Positions 43,283 to 50,286 of a DNA stretch of 50,286 bases are shown piece after piece. Position numbers and translations under genes: made by a program. The stretch covers positions 1-50,286 of the forward strand of contig NZ_JACIEP010000024.1 in the NCBI RefSeq assembly GCF_014196915.1. The letters are read 5' to 3'. The stretch comes from Dysgonomonas hofstadii. Lineage in GTDB: Bacteria; Bacteroidota; Bacteroidia; Bacteroidales; Dysgonomonadaceae. Within the stretch, counting starts at the first letter, position 1. Each line of letters begins with the position of its first letter. A model generated the notes under the pieces. That model worked only from the letters and a program-made list of their open reading frames with translations. It had not been told where the DNA came from and did no database searches.

Positions 43283-44188
43283 ATGTCATCTACACACAAA
43301 AATTTAAGTTACAATCAGGGTATTCTTTATGCTCTGGCATGTTACGTTGCCTGGGGGCTCTTTCCGGTTTTCTGGAAAGCTATTACCGGGGTACCTGCCG
43401 TAAATATACTGGCTCACCGTATTGTTTGGTCTTTTGCTTTTCTCCTTATTTGGGTATTGCTTACCAACCGGGAAACTTTTGCCAGTTATATAAAACAACC
43501 TAAACTTTTGATCAGGCTTGGTTTGGCAGGATTTGTCATCAGTGCCAACTGGGGTATATACATCTATGCAGTAGGGAGTAATCATATTGTTGAAGCCGGT
43601 TTGGGTTACTATATAAATCCGTTGGTCAACGTATTATTTGGTTATATTTTTTTAAAAGAACGTCTGGCTACCATGCAGAAAATAGCTGTTCTGCTGGCTC
43701 TGACCGGTGTTGTGTATTTTACAATCAGTTACGGCAAATTTCCCTGGATATCACTACTTCTTGCTACTTCTTTCGGTTTGTACGGACTCTTGAAAAAGAA
43801 AGCTAATCTTGAATCTATGCCTGCGCTTACAGTAGAAACGATGATGGTTTTTCCGTTTGCTTTAGCATTCTTGTTTTATACAGCAGAAAGTAGTGTAGCA
43901 ACACCCTTTTTCCCTTCATCTGCGATAATCAGCTTATTATTGGTTATTAGTGGCCTTATCACAGCTATCCCACTCTTTTGGTTCGGGAAGTCTGCACAGG
44001 TTATCCCTTTATCTACAATGGGGTTTATCCAGTATCTAAGTCCGACTCTTCAGCTACTTCTTGGCGTATTTGTATATGGTGAAACTTTTGGTATAGAGTA
44101 CCTTGTTTGCTTTACTTTTGTATGGTCTGGATTAGCATTTTATACAATCAGTATTCTTAAAGGTAAAAAAGTGACATTCGCTAAATAA
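43283..44188 (+). CDS. rarD: RarD-type EamA-family transporter
   Basis: From the ATG at 43283 the protein has 301 residues; the open frame to 43220 overlaps the small upstream gene and is not needed. Ten membrane helices in two EamA halves. RarD landmarks: GILYALACYVAWGLFPVFWKAI near the start, AHRIVWSF, SANWGIYIYAVGSNHIVEAGLGYYINPLVNVL and IPLFWFGKSAQVIPLSTMGFIQYLSPTLQLLLGV in the second half. RarD proteins are thought to export drugs or metabolites such as chloramphenicol-like compounds or amino acids; the substrate here is unknown. Confidence 0.93.
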   Translation: MSSTHKNLSYNQGILYALACYVAWGLFPVFWKAITGVPAVNILAHRIVWSFAFLLIWVLLTNRETFASYIKQPKLLIRLGLAGFVISANWGIYIYAVGSNHIVEAGLGYYINPLVNVLFGYIFLKERLATMQKIAVLLALTGVVYFTISYGKFPWISLLLATSFGLYGLLKKKANLESMPALTVETMMVFPFALAFLFYTAESSVATPFFPSSAIISLLLVISGLITAIPLFWFGKSAQVIPLSTMGFIQYLSPTLQLLLGVFVYGETFGIEYLVCFTFVWSGLAFYTISILKGKKVTFAK

Positions 44189-44211
44189 AATGCCTATACT
44201 CTATTATTATT

Positions 44212-44733
44212 TATTTATGCCAATCAGTAGTTAAATTTAATCGTTCTATTCATCTAACGCGCCCTTCGGGTTTGTTTTTCATTTTGGCATTGCCCAAAAC
44301 GAAACAAAAGGCTAGTGCTTTGTTCCCCGCCGACCTGTCAACGGCTTGCCGGCTAAACCAAATAAACTCGCCTGCGGCTCAGACAGTATTTGGTTTCACG
44401 CCGTCTTCACCGGACAGGTGTCCGTCGTAGGAACCTATGCACGGAAGGCTGACGCACGACAGGGAATTACCCTACCTTGGGGTGGCTTCGCCCGGTGGCA
44501 TTAAGCCGTAGTGCGGGGCACCCGTCAGGCGAGAGGGGCGTGAAATGGAAAGCGTCCGCAGGACAATCTTTCCATTTAGTCCCTGAGCCTGTAACGGGTC
44601 GCACGGAGGATGAGCCACCAAAGACTTTTTGCATTCTTTTGGGGCTTTGGCCAAAAGAATGACAAGCAATCTTCGATTGTGCGTAGTAAAAAACAATAGA
44701 ACGATTAAAGCGAACTACTGATTCGCATTATTT
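44212..44733 (-). mobile_element. structured repeat element copy 2 with 5-bp target duplication
   Basis: A 512-bp non-coding element at 44217-44728, in opposite orientation to copy 1. The ends are inverted repeats of about 34 bp (ATGCSAATCAGTAGTT...TTTAATCGTTCTATT, four mismatches). The flanks are TATTT on both sides (44212-44216, 44729-44733). It keeps hairpin H1 (44632-44642 with 44651-44661) and module A (ACCTGTC/GACAGGT at 44333-44339 and 44413-44419), and adds an inverted, diverged module B (ACCCGT/ACGGGT at 44520-44525 and 44594-44599; AAATGGAAAG/CTTTCCATTT at 44543-44552 and 44568-44577; tip GTCC-GCA-GGAC). The extra block is bounded by GCACGG (44439, 44601). One end supplies the stop codon of the neighbouring GH92 gene. 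Confidence 0.85.
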
Positions 44734-47033
44734 GATAACGAATATGGCCTATCTTTTATATCAATTCCTCTTTCCTGATTAGGGCTATCCGACATCCGAT
44801 AATTAATATCAGCACCATTCATTAACATTTCATGTGTAAGGAAACTCTTTGAATATGGTTTGCCGTTTACAGCCATAGAATTTATATACCGGTTCTCTTT
44901 ACGGTTGTTATCCGCTTTTATCCTTACTTGTTTGCCATTTTCCAGAGTTATGGCAATTTCTTCAAATAAAGGAGAGCCAAGCGCATACAGGTCTGTCCCC
45001 GGACAAACAGGATAGAAACCAAGAGCTGAAAACACATACCAGGCCGACGTCTGGCCATTATCTTCATCACCGCAATAACCATCGGGTGCAGGAGTATACA
45101 ATCTGTCCATAATCTCCCGTGCCCAATATTGCGTCTTCCACGGTTGTCCGGCCCAGTCGTAAAGGTATATCATATGCTGTATGGGCTGATTGCCATGCGC
45201 ATAGTTACCCATGTTCATTATTATCATTTCAGTTATTTCATGTATCTGAAGGCCGTAATAACTGTCGTCGAATACAGGAGGAACAACAAATACCGAATCC
45301 AGCATCTGTGCGAATTCCTTATCTCCTCCCATAAGATTTATCAGGCCTTGTATATCATGAAATACGCTCCATGTATAATGCCAGCTATTGCCTTCGGTAA
45401 AAGCATCACCCCACTTATACGGACTGAACGGTTCCTGAAAACTACCGTCTTTGTTGCGCCCACGCATCAGGCTTGTGGAAGGATCGAATACATTCCGGTA
45501 ATTAAGTGCCCGCGAAGCCCACTTATCCAGTTCTTCCTGCGGGCGTCCCAACTTTTTCGCTATCTGAAGAATACACCAGTCATTGTAGGCATACTCCAGA
45601 GTACGGGCTACATTCTCATTGATATCTACATCGTATGGTATATAGCCCAGGGTATTGTAATATTCATGACCAAGCCTGCCTGTCGAGTTCACTCCCGGAT
45701 AGGTATTTTCGGTTCCGTACACCAGTGCATCGTACAATACCTGAAGGTCTTGCCCTGTTATGCCTTTGATCATAGCATCGGCTACCACAGAGGCCGAATT
45801 ATTTCCGATCATACAGTCCCTGTGTCCCGGACTAGCCCATTCGGGAAGGAAGCCACTCTCGAGGGCTACATTTACCAAACCTTGCTGTATCTCCCGGTTA
45901 ATAGATGGATAAACAAGATTAAGCAAAGGGAAAAGGCTACGGAATGTATCCCAGAATCCTGTGTCAGTATACATATATCCCGGAAGTATTTTCCCATTAT
46001 AAGGGCTGTAATGCACAATATCTCCATTTTCGGTTATCTCATAAAACTTACGGGGAAACAAAAGACTACGGTAAAGGCAGGAATAGAACGTACGGTATTG
46101 CTCATCGGTCCCTCCTCCTACCTGAATACGCCCCAGCACATCGTCCCAGCTTTGTTGGGCTGTGTCCTTTATTTCATCAAACCCATGACCGCCGACTTCT
46201 TTAAGATTAGTGAAAGCCTGCTCCATGCTTATGAATGAAGAAGCGATACGGGCATGTACCTGCTGTCCACGCTTTGTATCAAAACCGATTATAGCGCCGG
46301 CATGGTCTCCTTTATACTCGTCCTTTTCCGGGATGACCTTTCCTCCGTCTTTCCAGACATCAGCACTGACAAAAGGTGTATCGAATTCAACAACAAACCA
46401 GTTACAGAAATTGTCGGGAACCCCACCACTGTTTCGGGTGGTATACCCTACAACCATATTCTTTTCGGGAATAATCTTTGTATAAGAGCCTTTATCGAAA
46501 GCATCAATCACCACGGCACTTTCATCGCTTTCGGGAAAAGTAAACCTCATAATGACCGCACGCTCGGTAGGTGCCACCTCTGCCATAATATCATGGCTAC
46601 CTAGATATACGCTGTAATAGTAAGGTTTAGCTATCTCAGATTTATGAGAAAATTTACTTTTGCGGCTTTCCTGATCTATTTTATGCCGTCCGTTAACAGG
46701 CATTATCGCAAACTGTCCGTAATCGTTTATCCATGGACTGGGCTGGTGCGTTTGCTTTATTCCCCGTATTTCATCATCAGCATAATTATATGTCCATCCA
46801 TCACCCATTTTGCCAGTCTGAGGTGTCCAGAAATTCATTCCCCAAGGCATGGCTGTGGCCGGATAAGTATTTCCTGTAGATAATGAAAATGTAGAAAGCG
46901 TACCTACCAGTGTGCTCACATAATCTGATGGACGAACCTTATCCTGCCGGATATCCGAAGAGCCTGTATTACAGGATATATTTATAAATACCAGATAGAC
47001 AAACAGTAATGAATACAAAAATACTTTTCTCAT
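44715..47033 (-). CDS. GH92 alpha-mannosidase lipoprotein (second paralogue)
   Basis: A 772-residue GH92 exo-alpha-mannosidase. The lipobox is FINISC (C21). Motifs: LVGTLSTFSLSTGNTYPATA, WDTFRSLFPLLNLV, HRDCMIGNNSASVVADA, EGNSWHYTW (E547, general acid), GNYAHGNQPIQH and CGDEDNGQTSAWY (D656 and D658). The spacing from the acid to the two Asp residues equals that of BT3990, so all catalytic residues are kept. It is clearly a different subgroup from the GH92 copies at both window ends. Its last codons and stop fall in the end of the repeat element at 44217-44728. It is preceded 11 bp upstream by the GH125 gene, forming an operon for alpha-mannoside breakdown. Confidence 0.96.
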   Translation of the reverse strand: MRKVFLYSLLFVYLVFINISCNTGSSDIRQDKVRPSDYVSTLVGTLSTFSLSTGNTYPATAMPWGMNFWTPQTGKMGDGWTYNYADDEIRGIKQTHQPSPWINDYGQFAIMPVNGRHKIDQESRKSKFSHKSEIAKPYYYSVYLGSHDIMAEVAPTERAVIMRFTFPESDESAVVIDAFDKGSYTKIIPEKNMVVGYTTRNSGGVPDNFCNWFVVEFDTPFVSADVWKDGGKVIPEKDEYKGDHAGAIIGFDTKRGQQVHARIASSFISMEQAFTNLKEVGGHGFDEIKDTAQQSWDDVLGRIQVGGGTDEQYRTFYSCLYRSLLFPRKFYEITENGDIVHYSPYNGKILPGYMYTDTGFWDTFRSLFPLLNLVYPSINREIQQGLVNVALESGFLPEWASPGHRDCMIGNNSASVVADAMIKGITGQDLQVLYDALVYGTENTYPGVNSTGRLGHEYYNTLGYIPYDVDINENVARTLEYAYNDWCILQIAKKLGRPQEELDKWASRALNYRNVFDPSTSLMRGRNKDGSFQEPFSPYKWGDAFTEGNSWHYTWSVFHDIQGLINLMGGDKEFAQMLDSVFVVPPVFDDSYYGLQIHEITEMIIMNMGNYAHGNQPIQHMIYLYDWAGQPWKTQYWAREIMDRLYTPAPDGYCGDEDNGQTSAWYVFSALGFYPVCPGTDLYALGSPLFEEIAITLENGKQVRIKADNNRKENRYINSMAVNGKPYSKSFLTHEMLMNGADINYRMSDSPNQERGIDIKDRPYSLSNNANQ

Positions 47034-47044
47034 AATATAACATT

Positions 47045-48478
47045 TTATGGTATAGAGTTTAGAACGTCGAGTTTACCATCGTTAATAAGCTTTATTATCA
47101 ACTCCCCGAAAAGCGTATTCTGCCAGGCAAACCATTCTCGTGTAAAATCATCAGGATTATCCTTGTTGAAAGACTCGTGTATAAAACCTTTTCCGGCATC
47201 AGTTTCCAGTATCATTTTTATACAATTCCTGATCTCTGTGTCATCCTGTGATGTGAAAGCTTTCATCATAATGCTCATAGGCCATATCATATCGTATCTG
47301 CCGATGTGTGGGCTACCGATCCCCTCCCCTGCCTTTCCTTTAAAGAAATAAGGATTTTCACTGCTCCATACAAAACGGCGTGTATTCTGATAGACCGGAT
47401 CGTTAACATCCACATCGCCCAGATAAGGCATTGCCAGCAGGCTGGGTACATTCGGATCATCCATCAGGTAATAATTGCCGAAACCATCTACTTCATAAGC
47501 ATATATAGTTCCGTATACAGGATGCTCGTAAGTCGCATGTTTTTTAAGGGCAGCCTCCACCTCGTCAGCTAATGCTGAACATTGTGTAGCAAGACCGTTG
47601 TTATTATTCACCAATGTAAGTATCTCGGCAGCTTTACGTAACGATGTTACCGCCATAAAATTAGATGGGATAAGAAACTCATAAGATGTTGCATCGTCTG
47701 ACGGCCTGAACGATGATGCAATCAGACCTACAGGTTTGACAGGATTACCCCAGCCGCGATTATTTTTAGTATCGAGTTGACGGTCAGTTATCCGCAGGAA
47801 AAAATATTCTCCGGGATTTTCTTTACGCTGCTGTTCTCTCATTGTCTTTAACACATTCTGAACAGCCTTTACCCAATTATCACCGAAGACGCTCACATCT
47901 CCTGTAACTTTCCAGTATTCATAGGCCAGGCGTATAGGATAACAATGTGAGTCTATTTCCCATTTACGTTCATAAACAAGGGGATTTGCCGGCTCGTTCG
48001 TTACATCGCTTGCCCAGCGGCTGTTTTCCACAGCTCCGTCATTGAAAGCATTGGCATAAGGGTCTATCATCAGACAGATAAACTGGCGATTTATCACTCC
48101 GGCAAGCATTTGTTTCAGTTCCGTGTCTTGATTGGCAAACTTTACATAAGGCCATACCTGAGCTCCCGAGTCGCGTAGCCACATAGCATGAATATCTCCT
48201 GTGTAAACGAAAGTGTCAGGTTTTCCATCCGTAACACGGTAATGGACTGTCGTTTCGAGCGTATTTGGAAAACAATTCTCAAACATCCATTTCAATTTAG
48301 GATTGGTCAATAACCCTGTTACCCGGTTTATCTCGGCTTCGACAGCTTGCGATGTAAAAAGTCTTTCAGCAGCAGGTTTGCGTTGTGACACGTAACTTGC
48401 TGACGTTTGCCCACTCACAGATAGAGATCCCAGTGTGGCAAACAATAAGAAAGATGTAATATATGATCTGAATTCCAT
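47045..48478 (-). CDS. GH125 exo-alpha-1,6-mannosidase
   Basis: A 477-residue secreted GH125 enzyme (former DUF1237), an inverting exo-alpha-1,6-mannosidase. The N-terminus has a signal peptide (LLFATLGSLSVSGQ). Landmarks: YTGDIHAMWLRDSGAQVWPY, CLMIDPYANAFNDG, ERKWEIDSHCYPIRLAYEYW, SSFRPSDDATSYEFLIPSN and GIGSPHIGRYDMIWPMSIMM, then FTREWFAWQNTLFGELI. GH125 with GH92 is a frequent pair for trimming fungal mannan or N-glycan cores. It is the first gene of the operon with GH92. Its upstream region contains the 174-bp repeat. Confidence 0.96.
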   Translation of the reverse strand: MEFRSYITSFLLFATLGSLSVSGQTSASYVSQRKPAAERLFTSQAVEAEINRVTGLLTNPKLKWMFENCFPNTLETTVHYRVTDGKPDTFVYTGDIHAMWLRDSGAQVWPYVKFANQDTELKQMLAGVINRQFICLMIDPYANAFNDGAVENSRWASDVTNEPANPLVYERKWEIDSHCYPIRLAYEYWKVTGDVSVFGDNWVKAVQNVLKTMREQQRKENPGEYFFLRITDRQLDTKNNRGWGNPVKPVGLIASSFRPSDDATSYEFLIPSNFMAVTSLRKAAEILTLVNNNNGLATQCSALADEVEAALKKHATYEHPVYGTIYAYEVDGFGNYYLMDDPNVPSLLAMPYLGDVDVNDPVYQNTRRFVWSSENPYFFKGKAGEGIGSPHIGRYDMIWPMSIMMKAFTSQDDTEIRNCIKMILETDAGKGFIHESFNKDNPDDFTREWFAWQNTLFGELIIKLINDGKLDVLNSIP

Positions 48479-48506
48479 ATGATAATCTTGTTTTTAAATT
48501 GTTAAA

Positions 48507-48680
48507 ACTTGACAAACCTGACACTTCGCGACGCTCCGTTCAATGTGCTGATTAGTAAATATGCCAATGTGCCAATGATGGTAATCAACAAAGAACTCCA
48601 GTTACTCTTTTTACTCTGTATTTCAAAAAAGTTACAAAAGTTACACTTTTATATCTTTTTCAACCAAAACCTGACACTTC
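48507..48680 (-). repeat. 174-bp dispersed repeat, copy 2
   Basis: Nearly identical in reverse complement to 26879-27052, bounded by CCTGACACTTC at both ends. It begins 29 bp before the GH125 start codon, so the GH125 promoter lies in or beyond the repeat. Confidence 0.8.
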
Positions 48681-49007
48681 TTTTAGCTGTTGGCTATTAG
48701 CTAATAGCTATTGGCTTTTTAGTTAAAACCTGACACGCCTGACAGATTGTTCAGTTAACAGTTAAAAAAATACTTATAATTTCTCATCCCATCAGATTAC
48801 AACCAACGGTCAACGGAGAGAAACGTAGTAAAATACAAAAAACGAAAAACGAAAAACTTGTTTACTTGTATCCCGTTTACTTGTCAACTTTATCCATTTC
48901 AAAGATCACTTCTTCATTAGCACATTGACATATTATCACATTTGCTCATTGTTTATCCTATAGATAAAGTTTTTAAAGAAAAATGCAACCTCTGTTATCC
49001 CTAACTA
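48681..49007. other. repeat-rich intergenic remainder before GH92
   Basis: It contains the perfect 16-bp palindrome GCTATTAGCTAATAGC (48693-48708), another AAAACCTGACACGCCTGACAG word (48726-48746), and a short tandem AAAAACG run (48836-48855). No gene is visible. Confidence 0.5.
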
Positions 49008-50286
49008 TTACTCGAACCATACGGTATGTTTCGCCCCCATTTCAAATTCGAGTATTCCTCCCGCCGATAGATCCGCGAAACTGATATATGCCTTATTGTA
49101 TGGCTTATTGTTAAGCCTTATGCCCTGGATATATTTGTTTTCCTTCGAATTATTGACAGCCTTTATGGTCAGCGATTTCCCATTCCCTACATTCACAACG
49201 GCTTCGTCAATTATCGGAGACCCGAAGAAGTAACGGCCTCCGGCCGGCTCCACCTGGTACATGCCAAGCGCCGAGAGGATATACCAGGCCGACATCTGTC
49301 CCACATCCTCATTCCCGGACAGCCCGTCAGGCTGGTCATGGTACAATTCCGAGAGTACCTGCCTGACCAAATCAGCCGTTTTCCAGGGCTGCCCGGTCAT
49401 GGTGTAGAGATAAAGCACGTGATGGCTAGGCTCGTTACCATGGGCATACTGGCCTATCAACCCGCTTATATCAGGCGAGGCTTCTTCCCCCAGGTTGCCT
49501 TCAACCGTAAACAGCGAATCGAGTTTATGATGGAAACTTTCCCGTGAACCGAAAAGTCCCATCAGGCCTTCTATGTCGTGGGGCACCAGCCAGGTGTATT
49601 GCCAGGCATTGCCTTCCGTGTAATCGTCTTCACGGTGTGTAGACCGGACAGGATCGAAAGGTGCGCGCCATTTCCCGTCGGAAGAAAGCCCTCTCAGGAA
49701 ATGTGTCTGCGCATCAAAATAATACTTATAAGCCCTGCTCCTGTCGTTGAAATACTGGTAATCCATCTTCTTGTCGTTTTGCAGGGCGACCTGTGCCAAA
49801 GCCCAGTCTGCCAAGGCGTATTCGAGGCATGTGGCCACCGATTCGTTATACTTGTCAAAAGGGATATAGCCATATTTCTTATACAGGTCGAGCCCGCGTT
49901 CATCAAGCATAGCCGATGTTTTCATCGCTTCGTAAGCCAGCTCATGGTCAAATCCGTTGAATCCCTTCAGTATGGCGTCTGCCACAACCGGAATGCCGGG
50001 ATTACCCACCATACAGTCTGTTTCACATCCCATCAGATGCCAGACAGGCAATTTGCCTTGCTGCTTGTAAATGTGCAGCATGGTATTTATCATATCGTTC
50101 ACCTTTTCGGGATGGATCAGTGTCATCAGCGGATGTGCCGCCCGGTAAGTATCCCACAGGGAAAATGTCGTGTAATTGGTAAAGCCGTCATTTGTGTGAT
50201 ACTTCCCGTCCGCTCCCCTGTAATCACCATTCACGTCACTGAATACAGAAGGGGCGATCATCGTATGGTACAGCCCGGTGTAGAAT
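49008..50286 (-). CDS. GH92 alpha-mannosidase (third paralogue, 5' partial)
   Basis: The coding frame runs past the window edge, so the N-terminal third is missing; about 426 residues are visible. It is highly similar to the GH92 at 1202-3466 (same phrases DVNGDY, GADxKYHTNDGFTNYTTFSLW split by small changes, WDTYRAAHPLMTLIHPEK, CMVGNPGIPVVADAILKG, GNEPSHH, SGNEDVGQMSAWYILSALG). Catalytic acid Glu is kept in EGNAWQYTW; the first base position is Asn as in the 1202 copy. It is visibly richer in G+C than that copy, which may mean separate histories. It lies on the same strand as GH125/GH92 but is separated by repeats. Confidence 0.93.
   Translation of the reverse strand, partial: FYTGLYHTMIAPSVFSDVNGDYRGADGKYHTNDGFTNYTTFSLWDTYRAAHPLMTLIHPEKVNDMINTMLHIYKQQGKLPVWHLMGCETDCMVGNPGIPVVADAILKGFNGFDHELAYEAMKTSAMLDERGLDLYKKYGYIPFDKYNESVATCLEYALADWALAQVALQNDKKMDYQYFNDRSRAYKYYFDAQTHFLRGLSSDGKWRAPFDPVRSTHREDDYTEGNAWQYTWLVPHDIEGLMGLFGSRESFHHKLDSLFTVEGNLGEEASPDISGLIGQYAHGNEPSHHVLYLYTMTGQPWKTADLVRQVLSELYHDQPDGLSGNEDVGQMSAWYILSALGMYQVEPAGGRYFFGSPIIDEAVVNVGNGKSLTIKAVNNSKENKYIQGIRLNNKPYNKAYISFADLSAGGILEFEMGAKHTVWFE

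Noticed and set aside
44472-44696. Open frames of 61-74 codons inside repeat element 2
   Set aside because: They cross the paired stems, are not kept in element 1 and resemble no protein.
45129-46238. 369-codon open frame antisense to a GH92 gene
   Set aside because: The minus-strand GH92 has full family motifs over the same bases; the plus-strand frame has no recognisable domain.

Overview
The window looks like chromosomal DNA of a Bacteroidota, order Bacteroidales, probably close to Dysgonomonas or Parabacteroides; the genus is inference. Evidence: a SusC/SusD pair with an ECF sigma/FecR module, a tRNA-Asn, a tRNA-Lys and rnpB that each sit just behind a Bacteroidetes-type -7 box (TAnnTTTG), weak Shine-Dalgarno signals, lipoproteins with Bacteroidetes-like signal peptides, and no sign of plasmid or integrated phage backbone apart from one small repressor locus.

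Layout. 1-3.5 kb: the end of a GH3-like protein fused to a BNR/sialidase-like domain, then a GH92 alpha-mannosidase. 3.5-5.9 kb: a 147-bp palindromic repeat, an MscS channel and tRNA-Asn. 6-10.3 kb: a two-gene cytoplasmic operon of a PHP-phosphoesterase/GT4 glycosyltransferase fusion and a GH13 alpha-glucosidase-type enzyme. 10.6-15.6 kb: small accessory genes (NTF2-like, LuxR, DUF1349, VOC, DUF1062) and a divergent S24-repressor/HTH/lipoprotein locus with several inverted repeats between. 15.9-25.9 kb: housekeeping genes (pgk, lpd, anaerobic sulfatase maturase, nadK, pdxJ, tonB-like, DJ-1, DedA, NDH-2, GNAT). 25.9-31.2 kb: rnpB, a block of dispersed repeats, yihY, a MATE pump, queF and queC. 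31.2-33.4 kb: M56 sensor peptidase plus BlaI repressor, and tRNA-Lys. 33.9-42.8 kb: a polysaccharide utilisation locus (ECF sigma, FecR, STN-SusC, SusD, GH89). 43-50.3 kb: a small hypothetical gene with a RarD-type transporter, a repeat element, then GH92, GH125 and a partial GH92 on the minus strand.

How the genes fit together. The carbohydrate genes (three GH92, GH125, GH89, GH3/BNR, SusCD, sulfatase maturase) point to growth on alpha-mannose-rich and alpha-GlcNAc-capped glycans such as N-glycans, mannans or mucin/GAG-type chains. The STN domain of SusC with FecR and the ECF sigma factor gives a trans-envelope induction circuit.

The strongest undescribed-looking signal is non-coding: two related elements (26382-26745 and 44217-44728, opposite orientation) with matching terminal inverted repeats, 5-bp target duplications, and internal hairpins whose arms differ between copies by compensatory changes while loops and linkers stay constant. 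The second best lead is the PHP-GT4 plus GH13 operon, which has the parts of a two-step glycosyl-phosphate synthase/phosphatase system with its own hydrolase.
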